Under the pieces are notes generated by a model. It was not told where the DNA came from and did no database searches. It saw only the letters and a program-made list of their open reading frames with translations. 54,831 nt of DNA, taken from positions 1-54,831 of the forward strand of contig JAFQTF010000039.1 in the NCBI GenBank assembly GCA_017409205.1, given 5' to 3'. This document shows, piece after piece, positions 1 to 8,469 of the stretch; the stretch's first letter is position 1, and the number at the start of each line of letters is the position of its first letter. The stretch comes from Oscillospiraceae bacterium (GTDB lineage Bacteria; Bacillota; Clostridia; Oscillospirales; Oscillospiraceae). Made by a program: the position numbers and the translations under genes.

Positions 1-505
1 CCAGTGCGATGGTGATGGCGATTGCGAAGAAGCCTGCCAGGAACTTGCCCAAGCCGCCCTTGAACGCATAGGTGATGTAGTAAACAGGACCGCCCATGAT
101 CTCGCCGTCTTCGGTGGTGATACGGGTCTTCTGAGCCAGGACCGCCTCAGCATAGATAGTAGCCATGCCCAGGAAAGCGATGACCCACATCCAGAAGATA
201 GCGCCGGGACCACCGGTCAGGATAGCGCCGGAGGAACCGACGATGTTACCGGTACCGACCTGTGCAGCGATGGCAGTACACAGAGCCTGGAAGCCGGACA
301 TACCAGCCTCCTGCTTTTCGCCCTTCAGGGACAGCTTGCCGAAGACGTTCTTCATGCCTTCGCCGAAGCAGCGGATCTGGATGAACTTGGTCTTGATACT
401 GAAGTACAGGCCAGCGCCCACCAGCAGGAAGATCAGGATGTAGTCAGCCAGATAGCCATTGATGGTTTGCACGATGGGGAGTAAGGTTGCGTTTAGGTTT
501 TCCAT
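1..505 (-). CDS. AGCS-family alanine/glycine:cation symporter, N-terminal part (cut by window edge)
   Basis: This is the N-terminal ~168 residues of a sodium- or proton-coupled small amino acid importer of the AGCS (alanine or glycine:cation symporter) family in the cytoplasmic membrane. The start is the ATG at 503-505, with an AGGAGGAAA ribosome site a few bases upstream. Visible family features are a hydrophobic first helix, the region around TGNIVGSSGAILTGGPGA and the EDGEIMGGPVYY loop. The gene is a tandem paralogue of the one at 707-2107: over this shared N-terminal stretch the two are almost identical in DNA and differ by a handful of residues (for example VQTINGYLADY against VQKANGFLADY). 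Its own promoter must lie in 506-644, because a terminator closes the upstream gene, but I could not define it. Substrate (Ala, Gly or another) cannot be told from sequence. Confidence 0.9.
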   Translation of the reverse strand, partial: MENLNATLLPIVQTINGYLADYILIFLLVGAGLYFSIKTKFIQIRCFGEGMKNVFGKLSLKGEKQEAGMSGFQALCTAIAAQVGTGNIVGSSGAILTGGPGAIFWMWVIAFLGMATIYAEAVLAQKTRITTEDGEIMGGPVYYITYAFKGGLGKFLAGFFAIAITIAL

Positions 506-644
506 AAAATTTCCTCCTTCTTTTTATGTCCATTTTAGTTATACCATATCCTATGGACGCGCACCAGTTAAGATGCAGCTAAGAATTAAGAAGTGGAAAA
601 GATATCATGTTAGCGAAAAGAAAACCCCTACCGACTGAAATATG

Positions 645-680
645 GCAATAAAAAGAGAGAGTCTCTTGCGAGACTCTCTC
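645..680 (-). terminator. Rho-independent terminator of the second AGCS gene
   Basis: An 11-bp perfect stem (655-665 with 670-680, loop of 4) is followed on the minus strand by a T-rich run. It lies 26 bases past the stop of the AGCS gene at 707, so the two paralogues appear to be separate transcription units. Confidence 0.85.
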
Positions 681-706
681 AGGAATGCTGGGGAATGGGT
701 TACGGC

Positions 707-2107
707 TTACTTGCCGCCTTCCTTCATCAGGGTGGTGACCAGGCCAGCGCAGCCGATCAGACCGATGACGTTGGGCAGAACCATCAGGTAGTTGGCGAAG
801 TCGGTCAGTTCCCAAACCAGGTCGGAGGACATGCAGGTGCCCAGGAAGATGAAGACCAGAGCGATGACGGTGTAAACCTTGACGCCCTTTGCACCGAACA
901 GGTAAGCAACGTTGGTCTTACCGAACATGTTCCAGCCCAGGATGGTGGAAAATGCGAAGAAGAACAGAGCAACAGCAATGAACATTGCGCCGCCCTTTTC
1001 ACCGTAGACAACACCGAAAGCGGTCTGTGCCAGGTTGGTCTTGGTGAAGACATCAGCCAGGGAAGCAGCAGCGCCGGTATCGTGCAGAGGAGCACCGGTG
1101 ACATACAGGGTGGAGATGATAACCAGAGCATTCAGGGTCAGGACGACGAAGGTGTCGATGAAGACGCCAGCCATAGCGACGGTGCCCTGCTCGTGGGGGT
1201 TCTTGACGTTGGCCAGAGCGTGTGCGTGGGGAGTAGAACCCATACCAGCCTCGTTGGAGAACAGGCCGCGCTTAGCACCCTGAGAGATAGCGGTCTTCAG
1301 AGCAGCACCGATGCCGCCGCCGATGATGGCCTGAGGAGCAAAGGCATACTTGAAGATCAGGCCGAAGGCCTCGGGAACGTACTTGATACGGACGACCAGA
1401 ACGATGACAGCGCCCAGCAGGAATGCTGCAGCCATCAGGGGAACCAGCTTCTCAACGACGGAAGCCAGTCTCTGGGTGCCACCGATGAAGATGAAGCCGC
1501 AGATGATGACCAGAACGATACCGACGATCCAGGCGGGGATGCCGAATGCAGTCTGGATGGTGGAGCCGATGGAGTTGGACTGGACCATGCAGCCGAAGAA
1601 GCCCAGTGCGATGGTGATGGCGATTGCGAAGAAGCCTGCCAGGAACTTGCCCAGGCCGCCCTTGAATGCATGGGTGATGTAGTAAACAGGACCGCCCATG
1701 ATTTCGCCGTCTTCGGTGGTGATACGGGTCTTCTGAGCCAGAACTGCCTCAGCGTAGATGGTGGACATGCCCAGGAAAGCGATGACCCACATCCAGAAGA
1801 TAGCGCCGGGACCACCGGTCAGGATAGCGCCGGAGGAACCGACGATGTTACCGGTACCGACCTGTGCAGCGATAGCAGTACACAGAGCCTGGAAGCCGGA
1901 CATACCAGCCTCCTGCTTTTCGCCCTTCAGGGACAGCTTGCCGAAGACGTTCTTCATGCCCTCGCCGAAAGCGCGGACCTGGATGAACTTGGTCTTGAAG
2001 CTGAAGAACAGACCGACACCGACCAGCAGGAAGACCAGGATGTAGTCAGCCAGGAAGCCATTGGCCTTCTGTACCAGGGGAAGCAGAGTTGCGTTTAAAG
2101 ATTCCAT
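707..2107 (-). CDS. AGCS-family alanine/glycine:cation symporter
   Basis: This is a full-length (466 aa) AGCS secondary transporter with about ten hydrophobic segments, expected to import alanine, glycine or similar amino acids with Na+ or H+. The start ATG at 2105-2107 is preceded by GGAGGGAAATT; an in-frame ATG at 2152 lacks a ribosome site. Family motifs seen are TGNIVGSSGAILTGG near residue 97, EDGEIMGGPVYYITHAFKGG near 145, and the FSNEAGMGSTPHAHALA segment that is highly conserved in AGCS proteins. It is the upstream member of a tandem pair; the downstream copy at 1-505 is near-identical in its first 500 bases. A promoter (2246-2274) and a terminator (645-680) bracket it. The leader of about 130 nt between promoter and start contains a possible stem-loop but no riboswitch I could identify. 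Confidence 0.95.
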   Translation of the reverse strand: MESLNATLLPLVQKANGFLADYILVFLLVGVGLFFSFKTKFIQVRAFGEGMKNVFGKLSLKGEKQEAGMSGFQALCTAIAAQVGTGNIVGSSGAILTGGPGAIFWMWVIAFLGMSTIYAEAVLAQKTRITTEDGEIMGGPVYYITHAFKGGLGKFLAGFFAIAITIALGFFGCMVQSNSIGSTIQTAFGIPAWIVGIVLVIICGFIFIGGTQRLASVVEKLVPLMAAAFLLGAVIVLVVRIKYVPEAFGLIFKYAFAPQAIIGGGIGAALKTAISQGAKRGLFSNEAGMGSTPHAHALANVKNPHEQGTVAMAGVFIDTFVVLTLNALVIISTLYVTGAPLHDTGAAASLADVFTKTNLAQTAFGVVYGEKGGAMFIAVALFFFAFSTILGWNMFGKTNVAYLFGAKGVKVYTVIALVFIFLGTCMSSDLVWELTDFANYLMVLPNVIGLIGCAGLVTTLMKEGGK

Positions 2108-2245
2108 AATTTCCCTCCTATAAATGGTTTCTCTTCTTTCGGCCATACACAAAAGGGTGAATTTTTTGGCTGCAATGAAGACGGCTGCTGCTGTGTATGA
2201 CCGTTTTTTTCTATCACAGCAGTCCCCTTCATTAAATTCCTCTAT

Positions 2246-2274
2246 AATTTACCATATCTTTACCGCTTTTGCAA
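2246..2274 (-). promoter_or_regulatory. Predicted sigma-A promoter for the AGCS gene
   Basis: On the minus strand TTGCAA (2269-2274) and TAAATT (2246-2251) are separated by 17 bases. The transcript would begin near 2239, leaving a leader of about 130 nt that contains complementary CTGCTGTG and CACAGCAG arms. The rest of 2275-2476 shows no gene. Confidence 0.55.
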
Positions 2275-2476
2275 GATTTGAAGGTGCATCTTTCGATTAA
2301 TAAATAATTTTTTATCTGTTTAACCAATATTCGGCAAAGATTTCTGTGCAACTTTTCTCAAATATTGCATTTTATAATAATTATACCTGTTTCATCCCCC
2401 TGTCATCTATGCAATATGCCAGTCCTTTCATGCAAATCTTTCCCTGTTCTTTGTTTCAATCGATTGTGATCTACCG

Positions 2477-2509
2477 AAAAAACCCCCTGCTTTCCGGAGA
2501 AAGCAGGGG
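2477..2509 (-). terminator. Rho-independent terminator ending the mur-pts operon
   Basis: A 10-bp stem (2484-2493 with 2500-2509) is followed on the minus strand by six T residues. It sits 30 bases past the HPr stop and would end the long transcript that begins upstream of murQ. Confidence 0.88.
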
Positions 2510-2538
2510 ATCTTTTATCATTTTATCGAATAAACCGA

Positions 2539-2796
2539 TTACAGATTGGCAGCCAGGAAAGCCTGCAGTTCGGCAGCAGCCTTCTCTTCGTCAGCGCCAT
2601 CCACAGTAACGGTCAGCTCCATGCCCTGCTTGGCAGCCAGGCGCATCAGAGCCATCAGACGCTTTGCATCAGCAGTACCGGTGGGAGCGGTGATGGTGAT
2701 CTTGGAGGCGTAGGGAGCAACAGCCTTCACCAGCATACCTGCGGGACGGGCGTGCATACCCAGAGGATCGGCGATTACATGCTTGAATTCTTTCAT
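2539..2796 (-). CDS. ptsH: Phosphocarrier protein HPr (Ser46 replaced by Arg)
   Basis: HPr takes a phosphoryl group from phospho-Enzyme I on a histidine and passes it to the sugar-specific EIIA proteins. The 85-residue length is normal. The active-site motif GMHARPAG places the phospho-accepting His at residue 15 and the conserved Arg at 17. Residues 45-48 read K-R-L-M where Gram-positive HPr normally has K-S-I-M, so the Ser46 that HPr kinase phosphorylates for catabolite repression is Arg here (codon CGT). It is the last gene of the operon, 34 bases after ptsI, with a terminator following. The start at 2796 has a GGAAATAAC-type ribosome site. Its position in a MurNAc locus suggests a dedicated phosphocarrier; whether another HPr exists elsewhere is not visible here. 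Confidence 0.95.
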   Translation of the reverse strand: MKEFKHVIADPLGMHARPAGMLVKAVAPYASKITITAPTGTADAKRLMALMRLAAKQGMELTVTVDGADEEKAAAELQAFLAANL

Positions 2797-2830
2797 TTTG
2801 TTATTTCCTCACTTTCGTGTTTTTGAACGG

Positions 2831-4444
2831 TTATACTTCGGATTCGCAGACCAGCTTACGGGTCTCCAGGATCCGGCCGGGAGCCATGGACAGTTCCGTG
2901 TAGCCCATCTCGATGAACTTTTCCTGCATCTTGGGGTCAGCGCCCAGTTCACCGCAGATACCGGCCCAGATACCGGCCTCGTTGGCGGACTTGGCAATGT
3001 GAGCCATCAGAGCCAGCAGTGCGGGATGGTAGGGGACATAGAACTCACCCAGCTTGGCATTCTGACGGTCAACCGCCAGGGTGTACTGGGTCAGGTCATT
3101 GGTACCGACAGAGAAGAAAGCAGCTTCCTTTGCCAGCTCGTGGGCCAGAACGGCAGCGGCAGGAGTCTCCACCATGACGCCGATGGGCACCTCCTTGGTC
3201 GGAATGCCTTCCTCTTCCAGTTCAGCCCGGATCTTGGCACACAGAACCTTGGAAGCCTTCAGCTCCCACACGGATGCCACCATGGGGAACATGACATGCA
3301 GGTTGCCGTAGGCAGATGCCCGGTAAATAGCCCGCAACTGAGGACGGAAGATCTCTTCTCTGGTCAGGCAAATACGAAGACCCCGCAGACCCAGGGCAGG
3401 ATTCTCTTCCTTGTCAAGGCCCATGTAGGAAACCTGCTTGTCGGCGCCGATGTCCAGAGTACGGATGACCACAGGACGGTCGCCCATGATCTCGGCCACC
3501 TTCTTGTAGGCCTCAAACAGCTCATCCTCAGTGGGCAGGGTGTCGCGGCCCAGGTACAGGAACTCACTGCGCATCAGGCCAACGCCCTCAGCATCACCGG
3601 CGATGGCAGCTTCTGCGTCCTCGGGGCAGCCGATGTTGGCGGCCAGGATGACCTTCTTGCCGGACTTGGTGATGCTCTCCTTGCCGCGGTAAGCCTCCAG
3701 AGCGTTCCGGGCAGCAGCAGCCTCGGCCTGCTTTGCCTTCAGCATGGCCATGGTCTCTTCATCGGGATCGATGTACCAGTTGCCGGTAAAGCCGTCAACG
3801 GCCAGGATCTCGCAGTTTTCTGCATCTTCCAGCTCAATGTTTGCCTGAACCAGAGATGCGATGTTCAGGGTACGGGCCAGAATGGCGGTATGGCTGGAGG
3901 AGGAACCCTGACGGGTCACAAAGGCCAGGATCTTCTCTCTGGGCAGCTGGATGGTCTCGGAGGGAGCCAGATCCTCGGCAACCAGCAGGAAGGAACCCTC
4001 AGGCAGCTGGAAGCCGACGTTGCCGCAGAGGATATCATAAATCCGGTGAGACATATCCCGGATATCGGCGGAACGTGCATTCATGTACTCGTCATCCATG
4101 GCTGCGAAAATCTCGGCAAATTCCTCGCCGGTATCCAGTGCAGCGATGGCAGCGGCTGCGCCGCCTTCAATGGCCATGGCAACGCCGTCCAGATAGTCCA
4201 GATCCTCCAGCATCAGCATCTGAACTTCCACGATGGCAGCCTTTTCTTCACCCAGCTCCACTTTTGCCTTTTCGTACAGGGCAGTCAGCTGCTCCCGTGC
4301 GGTTTCACGGGCAGCATCGAACTTGGCCTGCTCCACAGCGGGATCGCCGGAGGAAACGGGCAGGGTGCGCTCGGACTTGCGGTAAACAACAGCAGGACCG
4401 ATGGACACACCGGGGAATACGGGAAGACCAACACCAGTTTTCAT
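2831..4444 (-). CDS. ptsI: PEP-protein phosphotransferase, PTS Enzyme I
   Basis: Enzyme I autophosphorylates from phosphoenolpyruvate and hands the phosphate to HPr, the first step of the PTS in the cytoplasm. The protein is 537 aa, slightly shorter than the usual 570. The phospho-histidine domain carries SSSSHTAILART with the catalytic His near residue 185; the PEP-binding barrel has LRGLRICL, VMVETPAA and GTNDLTQYTLAVDR; the C-terminal GICGELGAD motif supplies the catalytic Cys near 497. I chose the ATG at 4442-4444 (AGGAAAAGATC upstream, protein start MKTGVGLPVF); the longer open frame runs back into the EIIA gene. It lies 16 bases after the EIIA gene and 34 before ptsH, forming one operon with the MurNAc genes. 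Confidence 0.96.
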   Translation of the reverse strand: MKTGVGLPVFPGVSIGPAVVYRKSERTLPVSSGDPAVEQAKFDAARETAREQLTALYEKAKVELGEEKAAIVEVQMLMLEDLDYLDGVAMAIEGGAAAAIAALDTGEEFAEIFAAMDDEYMNARSADIRDMSHRIYDILCGNVGFQLPEGSFLLVAEDLAPSETIQLPREKILAFVTRQGSSSSHTAILARTLNIASLVQANIELEDAENCEILAVDGFTGNWYIDPDEETMAMLKAKQAEAAAARNALEAYRGKESITKSGKKVILAANIGCPEDAEAAIAGDAEGVGLMRSEFLYLGRDTLPTEDELFEAYKKVAEIMGDRPVVIRTLDIGADKQVSYMGLDKEENPALGLRGLRICLTREEIFRPQLRAIYRASAYGNLHVMFPMVASVWELKASKVLCAKIRAELEEEGIPTKEVPIGVMVETPAAAVLAHELAKEAAFFSVGTNDLTQYTLAVDRQNAKLGEFYVPYHPALLALMAHIAKSANEAGIWAGICGELGADPKMQEKFIEMGYTELSMAPGRILETRKLVCESEV

Positions 4445-4460
4445 GATCTTTTCCTCCGTC

Positions 4461-4961
4461 TTACTTGCCGATCTCGATGACGACATCTGCATTGGTGACG
4501 GCAGCGCCCACATTGGTATTGAAGGTGTTGAAATCAGCGCTGTTGCAAACCAGCATGGGAGTGATGGTGTTCAGGCCGGCAGCCTTGACAGCTTCCAGAT
4601 CCACTTCCATCAGCAGCTGACCCTTCTTCACCTTGTCGCCGGAAGCAACATGGACCTTGAAGGGCTTGCCTTCCAGGCTGACAGTCTCCAGGCCCACATG
4701 GATCAGGATCTCAGCGCCTGCTTCCGTGACCAGGCTGACAGCGTGGCCGGTGGTGAACATCATGTCCACAGTGGCGTCGCAGGGAGCGCAGACCTTGCCC
4801 TCGGTGGGGATGATTGCGATGCCGTTGCCCAGCATACCTTCTGCGAAGGTGGGATCGGGCACCTCGGTCACAGGCACAGCGGCACCTGCCATGGGTGCGT
4901 ACAGGTGGTTGGGGTTGAGTTTTTCCTCGTTTTTACCGAACAGTTTGCTGAAGAATCCCAT
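4461..4961 (-). CDS. crr: PTS glucose-type EIIA component
   Basis: This 166-residue protein is a soluble EIIA of the Glc/Crr family, which accepts phosphate from phospho-HPr and passes it to an EIIB. Both histidines of the family active site are visible: TGHAVSL (His near 73) and ILIHVGLETV (His near 88, the phospho-acceptor). The ATG at 4959-4961 is used because the upstream in-frame ATG lies inside the AAAGAGGGAAA ribosome site. The neighbouring EIIBC protein has no EIIA domain of its own, so this protein most likely energises it. That is analogous to E. coli MurP, which borrows Crr; here the EIIA is encoded in the same operon. It follows the HAD gene by 66 bases, a gap with only a weak hairpin (4999-5015) lacking a T run. 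Confidence 0.94.
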   Translation of the reverse strand: MGFFSKLFGKNEEKLNPNHLYAPMAGAAVPVTEVPDPTFAEGMLGNGIAIIPTEGKVCAPCDATVDMMFTTGHAVSLVTEAGAEILIHVGLETVSLEGKPFKVHVASGDKVKKGQLLMEVDLEAVKAAGLNTITPMLVCNSADFNTFNTNVGAAVTNADVVIEIGK

Positions 4962-5027
4962 AATATTTCCCTCTTTCAATTAATTTGCAAATATAACCTC
5001 CGCAGCTTGCTGCGGTATGATTCTCTG

Positions 5028-5852
5028 TTAAGCTTTCAGTGCATACTGCAAAATGGCCTTTGCTGCGCCGTCGGCATCATAGCGGTCTGTCACCACATCC
5101 GCCGCATCCTTCACAAAATCCGGCGCATTTCCCATGGCAACTCCCAGCCCTGCCCGACGAAGCATGGCGATATCATTGCCGCTGTCCCCCAAAGCCATGG
5201 TACATTCCACGGGGATATCCAGCAGGCGGCAGGCTTCCTCCAGTCCCCTGCCCTTGTGGGCTGCGGGATGGGTGATCTCCATACAGTTGCGGGAGGACCA
5301 GACAGCGCTGACCGCAATGGTTTCCAGTTCCCGCAGAACCGCGTTGCGTTTCTCCTCCGGAATACAGAGCAGATTTACCTTCTCCACCGTTCTGCCGCAA
5401 AGGGGTTCCAAAGAATCCACAGTCTGTCCATGGTTTGCCAGAATGGTATCCCGGTGGAAAACAAGCCCGGGATCCTCCTGCTGAAGCTCCAGCGATCTCC
5501 TGGTCAGATACAGCCTGCTGTCCAGCGAAAACTCCAGCGGCAGCGAAAAACGTTCCGCCAGCGCAATCAGCTGCTGCAGGGCCTGTTGTTCCATATCCAG
5601 ACTGCTCAGCAGCTCGCCGGTGCCCAGCCGGCGGACCTGCCCGCCGTTGCACAGCACTGCCAGATTTTCCCAGACAGGATGGTTCGTCACCGCAGGGGGA
5701 AGCAGTCCATACTGCCGTCCGGTGACCACCGTAACGGCGATACCCCGGGTGTGGGCCTGAGCCAGAACGGATTCCAGCAATGGAGAAAAGCTGACGCGGT
5801 CAGGCCGAAGGGCTGTACCATCCAGATCCATGCAGATCATTCGGATATCCAT
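5028..5852 (-). CDS. HAD-superfamily Cof-type sugar-phosphate phosphatase
   Basis: A 274-aa cytoplasmic hydrolase of the HAD IIB (Cof/YidA) group, which usually dephosphorylates sugar phosphates or similar metabolites. Motif I is MDLDGTAL near residue 7, motif II the VVTG segment, motif III the Lys in HKGRGLEEA, and motif IV ALGDSGNDIAMLRRAG. The start ATG at 5850-5852 is preceded by GGAGGCGGCACA. It follows mupG with 13 bases between them and precedes the EIIA gene, so it is cotranscribed with MurNAc catabolism. A plausible but unproven job is removal of phosphate from an accumulating amino-sugar phosphate. The substrate is not predictable from sequence. Confidence 0.88.
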   Translation of the reverse strand: MDIRMICMDLDGTALRPDRVSFSPLLESVLAQAHTRGIAVTVVTGRQYGLLPPAVTNHPVWENLAVLCNGGQVRRLGTGELLSSLDMEQQALQQLIALAERFSLPLEFSLDSRLYLTRRSLELQQEDPGLVFHRDTILANHGQTVDSLEPLCGRTVEKVNLLCIPEEKRNAVLRELETIAVSAVWSSRNCMEITHPAAHKGRGLEEACRLLDIPVECTMALGDSGNDIAMLRRAGLGVAMGNAPDFVKDAADVVTDRYDADGAAKAILQYALKA

Positions 5853-5865
5853 TGTGCCGCCTCCT

Positions 5866-6912
5866 TCAGGGTCTGACCAGAGCAAATTTCTGTCCGCCGC
5901 CGATGCAGTCCATCAGCAGCATGGCATCCTTGCAGACCTGCCCGATCACATTGACCCGGCGGTCTTCTTTCAAATCGGTACGGATCATCTGTATTTCGCC
6001 AGTATACCGTCCGTAATATTCATTGTCAATGGTAATCGTTCCCCGCAGCCGCGTAATGCAGTTTTCAGGAGAAACCACAGTTCCTTTGCAGGAATACTCC
6101 CGCGATTCCAGAAACCGGATCAGCCGTCGGGGCGAATCCACCCGGCAGGTAAACACCCGGTCATAGAGATCCTCATATTCCGGATCCATCACTGCCGGAA
6201 CAGAAAGAACGTTCTCCCGGCAGAACCGCTGAATGCGGCTTTGTTCCTTTTCACTGAGCCCCGGATCCCCCAGAAAGATCCCATCCAGGCCATACCGTAC
6301 TGCCAGATCCGCAAAAGCAGCAGAAGGCAGCACTTCCCTGTGGGCTTCCAACGTAGGCAGCCCCTCGTATACAGGTCCCCGAAGCTGTGCATCACCGGGA
6401 ATAAAGGCCAGTACCTTCAGTCCGGCAGCCTGAAGCGCCTTTGTTCGTTCCAGAAGATCATCCTCATCCAGTCCCGTTTCGGGACGGGGATAGAAATTGT
6501 GCATGGCGAACACTTCCCTACCCCGGGCCCCGATGATCCGGGCCTCGTCCGCAGTCACGGTGGAAGCATTCAGCACGATGGGCATTTTCTCGGCCATGGC
6601 CAGGATTTCCTCCAGGCCGAAGCCATAGTCGATCCGCAGCGCCCAGAGCTGCAGAGATTGCGCCAGTTCCACCAGGTCTGCACATCCGAACTGATGCAGC
6701 GTCTTGCGGGATACGTCCGCAATGACCCGGAAACCATGAGATGCCAGCGTGCGGCAAACTTCTTCCGCACGCCGGCAGTAGGTCTCATTGAATTCCTCGC
6801 TGATATGCAGGGAGAGGAACACGGGCGCTCCTGTGCCTGTCCAGCCGACCAGTGTTGGCCACTGGTCGGCAAAGGTGGACAAATACAGGGAAAAACCCAG
6901 AGAATTAGGCAT
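5866..6912 (-). CDS. mupG: MupG-family 6-phospho-N-acetylmuramidase (DUF871)
   Basis: A 348-residue protein of the DUF871 family. The characterised member, S. aureus MupG, hydrolyses the phosphorylated disaccharide MurNAc-6P-GlcNAc inside the cell. The family signature is clear: MHNFYPRPETGL in the middle and RGPVYEGLPTLEAHR after it, an N-terminal TIM-barrel part beginning LGFSLYLS, and a C-terminal cyclophilin-like part. The start at 6912 overlaps the end of the EIIBC gene by 8 bases, which points to translational coupling. Beside an EIIBC transporter and murQ, it suggests that this organism imports the MurNAc-GlcNAc disaccharide, splits it with MupG and passes MurNAc-6P to MurQ. Older annotation as an outer surface protein would be misleading; no signal peptide is present. 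Confidence 0.9.
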   Translation of the reverse strand: MPNSLGFSLYLSTFADQWPTLVGWTGTGAPVFLSLHISEEFNETYCRRAEEVCRTLASHGFRVIADVSRKTLHQFGCADLVELAQSLQLWALRIDYGFGLEEILAMAEKMPIVLNASTVTADEARIIGARGREVFAMHNFYPRPETGLDEDDLLERTKALQAAGLKVLAFIPGDAQLRGPVYEGLPTLEAHREVLPSAAFADLAVRYGLDGIFLGDPGLSEKEQSRIQRFCRENVLSVPAVMDPEYEDLYDRVFTCRVDSPRRLIRFLESREYSCKGTVVSPENCITRLRGTITIDNEYYGRYTGEIQMIRTDLKEDRRVNVIGQVCKDAMLLMDCIGGGQKFALVRP

Positions 6913-8353
6913 TTGCGACTTCGTTATCCTTCAGGGTGAAGTTGGTGATGATGAAGCCCATGATGTAGGAGATGATCAGGCCAACAACGTAGCAGCCCAT
7001 CTGAACCATGGGGTTGTCACCGCCAGCGACCATGATGGGCAGAGCCAGAACACCGGAGGGACCCCAGGTGGTAGCTGCGACCTTCATAGCCATACAGAAA
7101 GCACCGCCGAAGCCAGCGCCCAGACCTGCAGTGATGAAGGGCTTGCCCATGGGCAGGGTGACACCGTAGATCAGAGGCTCGCCGACACCCAGAACACCAG
7201 CGGGCAGAGCGCCGCCGATAACGGACATCATGCGCTTGTTGCCGGTGCGCTTAGCCTTCAGCCAGATAGCGATGGCAGCGCCGACCTGACCAGCACCAGC
7301 CATAGCCAGAGCGGGGTACAGGGTAACGAAGCCGATGGTATTCAGCTGGACGGTGTACAGAGCAACCAGACCGTGGTGCATACCCATAGCAACCAGAGGC
7401 AGGAACAGGAAGGAACCCAGGAAACCGGCGATCATACGGACGAAGATGGACTCAGACATGCAGACGGCACCCACAACGGAAACGATGGCATTGGAGATAA
7501 TACCGGTGATGGGCATGATGACGAAGACATAGGGAACAACGCAGATTGCCAGGATGACGATGGGGGAAACAACGATGTCCAGAGCATCGGGCATCTTGTT
7601 GCGGACCCACTTTTCGACCTTAGCCATCAGCAGGACACCCAGGATAACGGCCAGAACACCGCCGCGGCCTGCGCGCAGAACTGCGTTCAGGGCGTCGCCG
7701 CCTTCGGGGACCCAGAAGAAGCCGCCAACCAGCTGGGAAATGGTGTTGATATTGGCCATGGTGGTGATCATACCCAGCATACCGCCCAGGATGGGAGTAG
7801 CACCGAACTTCTCAGCAGCGCGGTAGCCAGCCCATGCGGTGATGTAGGTCATGAATGCGGTGTTGATCATGGTCAGGAACTGGTGTACGATGTACAGCCA
7901 CTTCACATCGGCATAGCCGGGGTTGACCTGGGTGATCAGGGTAGCGATACCGGAGCACAGACCGGCAGCGATAACGCCGGGGATCAGGGGAACGAAGATA
8001 TCGCCGACAGACTTCAGAGCGGTCTTGACCTTGCCCTGCTTCTGGCCAGCCTTCATGGCAGCCTTGTTTTCCTTCCAGTCAGCTTCAGTAGACATGCCGC
8101 CATCAGCGACACCTGCATCAGCCTTGAACTGGTCAGTGACCTTCTTCGCCTTGCCGGGGCCCAGAACGATGTGCAGATTGTCCATTTCGATAACCTGCAG
8201 AACGCCTTCGGTAGCCTTCAGGCCTTCGATGTCTGCCTTTGCATAATCCTTCAGATTGACGCGCAGGCGGGTCATGCAGTTGGTAGCGGCAGTGACGTTT
8301 TCCTTACCGCCGACCAGCTCCAGGATCTTGAGGGAAAGTTCCTGATTTGTCAT
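6905..8353 (-). CDS. murP: PTS EIIBC component, MurNAc or MurNAc-GlcNAc specific (MurP-like)
   Basis: This 482-aa membrane protein transports and phosphorylates a sugar. The N-terminal EIIB domain (about residues 1-80) carries the phospho-cysteine in TNCMTRLRV, Cys near 26. A Lys/Gln-rich linker leads to an EIIC domain from about 110 with roughly ten membrane segments and the GVGEPLIYGV motif typical of the glucose/sucrose/MurNAc EIIC superfamily. There is no EIIA domain; the operon supplies one at 4461. The start at 8353 has GAAGAGGTG upstream. Its specificity is inferred from its place between murQ and mupG. Paralogues for sucrose, trehalose or beta-glucosides share the same architecture, so the sugar is a contextual call. 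Confidence 0.9.
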   Translation of the reverse strand: MTNQELSLKILELVGGKENVTAATNCMTRLRVNLKDYAKADIEGLKATEGVLQVIEMDNLHIVLGPGKAKKVTDQFKADAGVADGGMSTEADWKENKAAMKAGQKQGKVKTALKSVGDIFVPLIPGVIAAGLCSGIATLITQVNPGYADVKWLYIVHQFLTMINTAFMTYITAWAGYRAAEKFGATPILGGMLGMITTMANINTISQLVGGFFWVPEGGDALNAVLRAGRGGVLAVILGVLLMAKVEKWVRNKMPDALDIVVSPIVILAICVVPYVFVIMPITGIISNAIVSVVGAVCMSESIFVRMIAGFLGSFLFLPLVAMGMHHGLVALYTVQLNTIGFVTLYPALAMAGAGQVGAAIAIWLKAKRTGNKRMMSVIGGALPAGVLGVGEPLIYGVTLPMGKPFITAGLGAGFGGAFCMAMKVAATTWGPSGVLALPIMVAGGDNPMVQMGCYVVGLIISYIMGFIITNFTLKDNEVANA

Positions 8354-8399
8354 TTGTTTGCACCTCTTCTATAATTTTTCTTCCCTTGCGGGATACAAA

Positions 8400-8449
8400 A
8401 CAGTCCTCTGGACTGTTAATGTACGAATTCGGCTCTCCATCCGGGAGAG
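8400..8449 (-). other. Two hairpins in the murQ-murP intercistronic gap
   Basis: The 116-base gap between murQ and murP holds a 7-bp stem (8400-8406 with 8410-8416, followed on the minus strand by TTTTG) and a second inverted repeat CTCTCC/GGGAGAG at 8434-8449. The first could act as a weak attenuator or a processing site that sets the ratio of etherase to transporter. No gene is visible in the gap. Confidence 0.4.
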
Positions 8450-8469
8450 GCAGGGTTCTGCATCAGCGT

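Noticed and set aside
2108..2245. A possible glycine riboswitch in the leader of the AGCS transporter, as found before some amino acid symporters.
   Set aside because: None of the conserved glycine aptamer motifs are visible; only an ordinary hairpin is seen.
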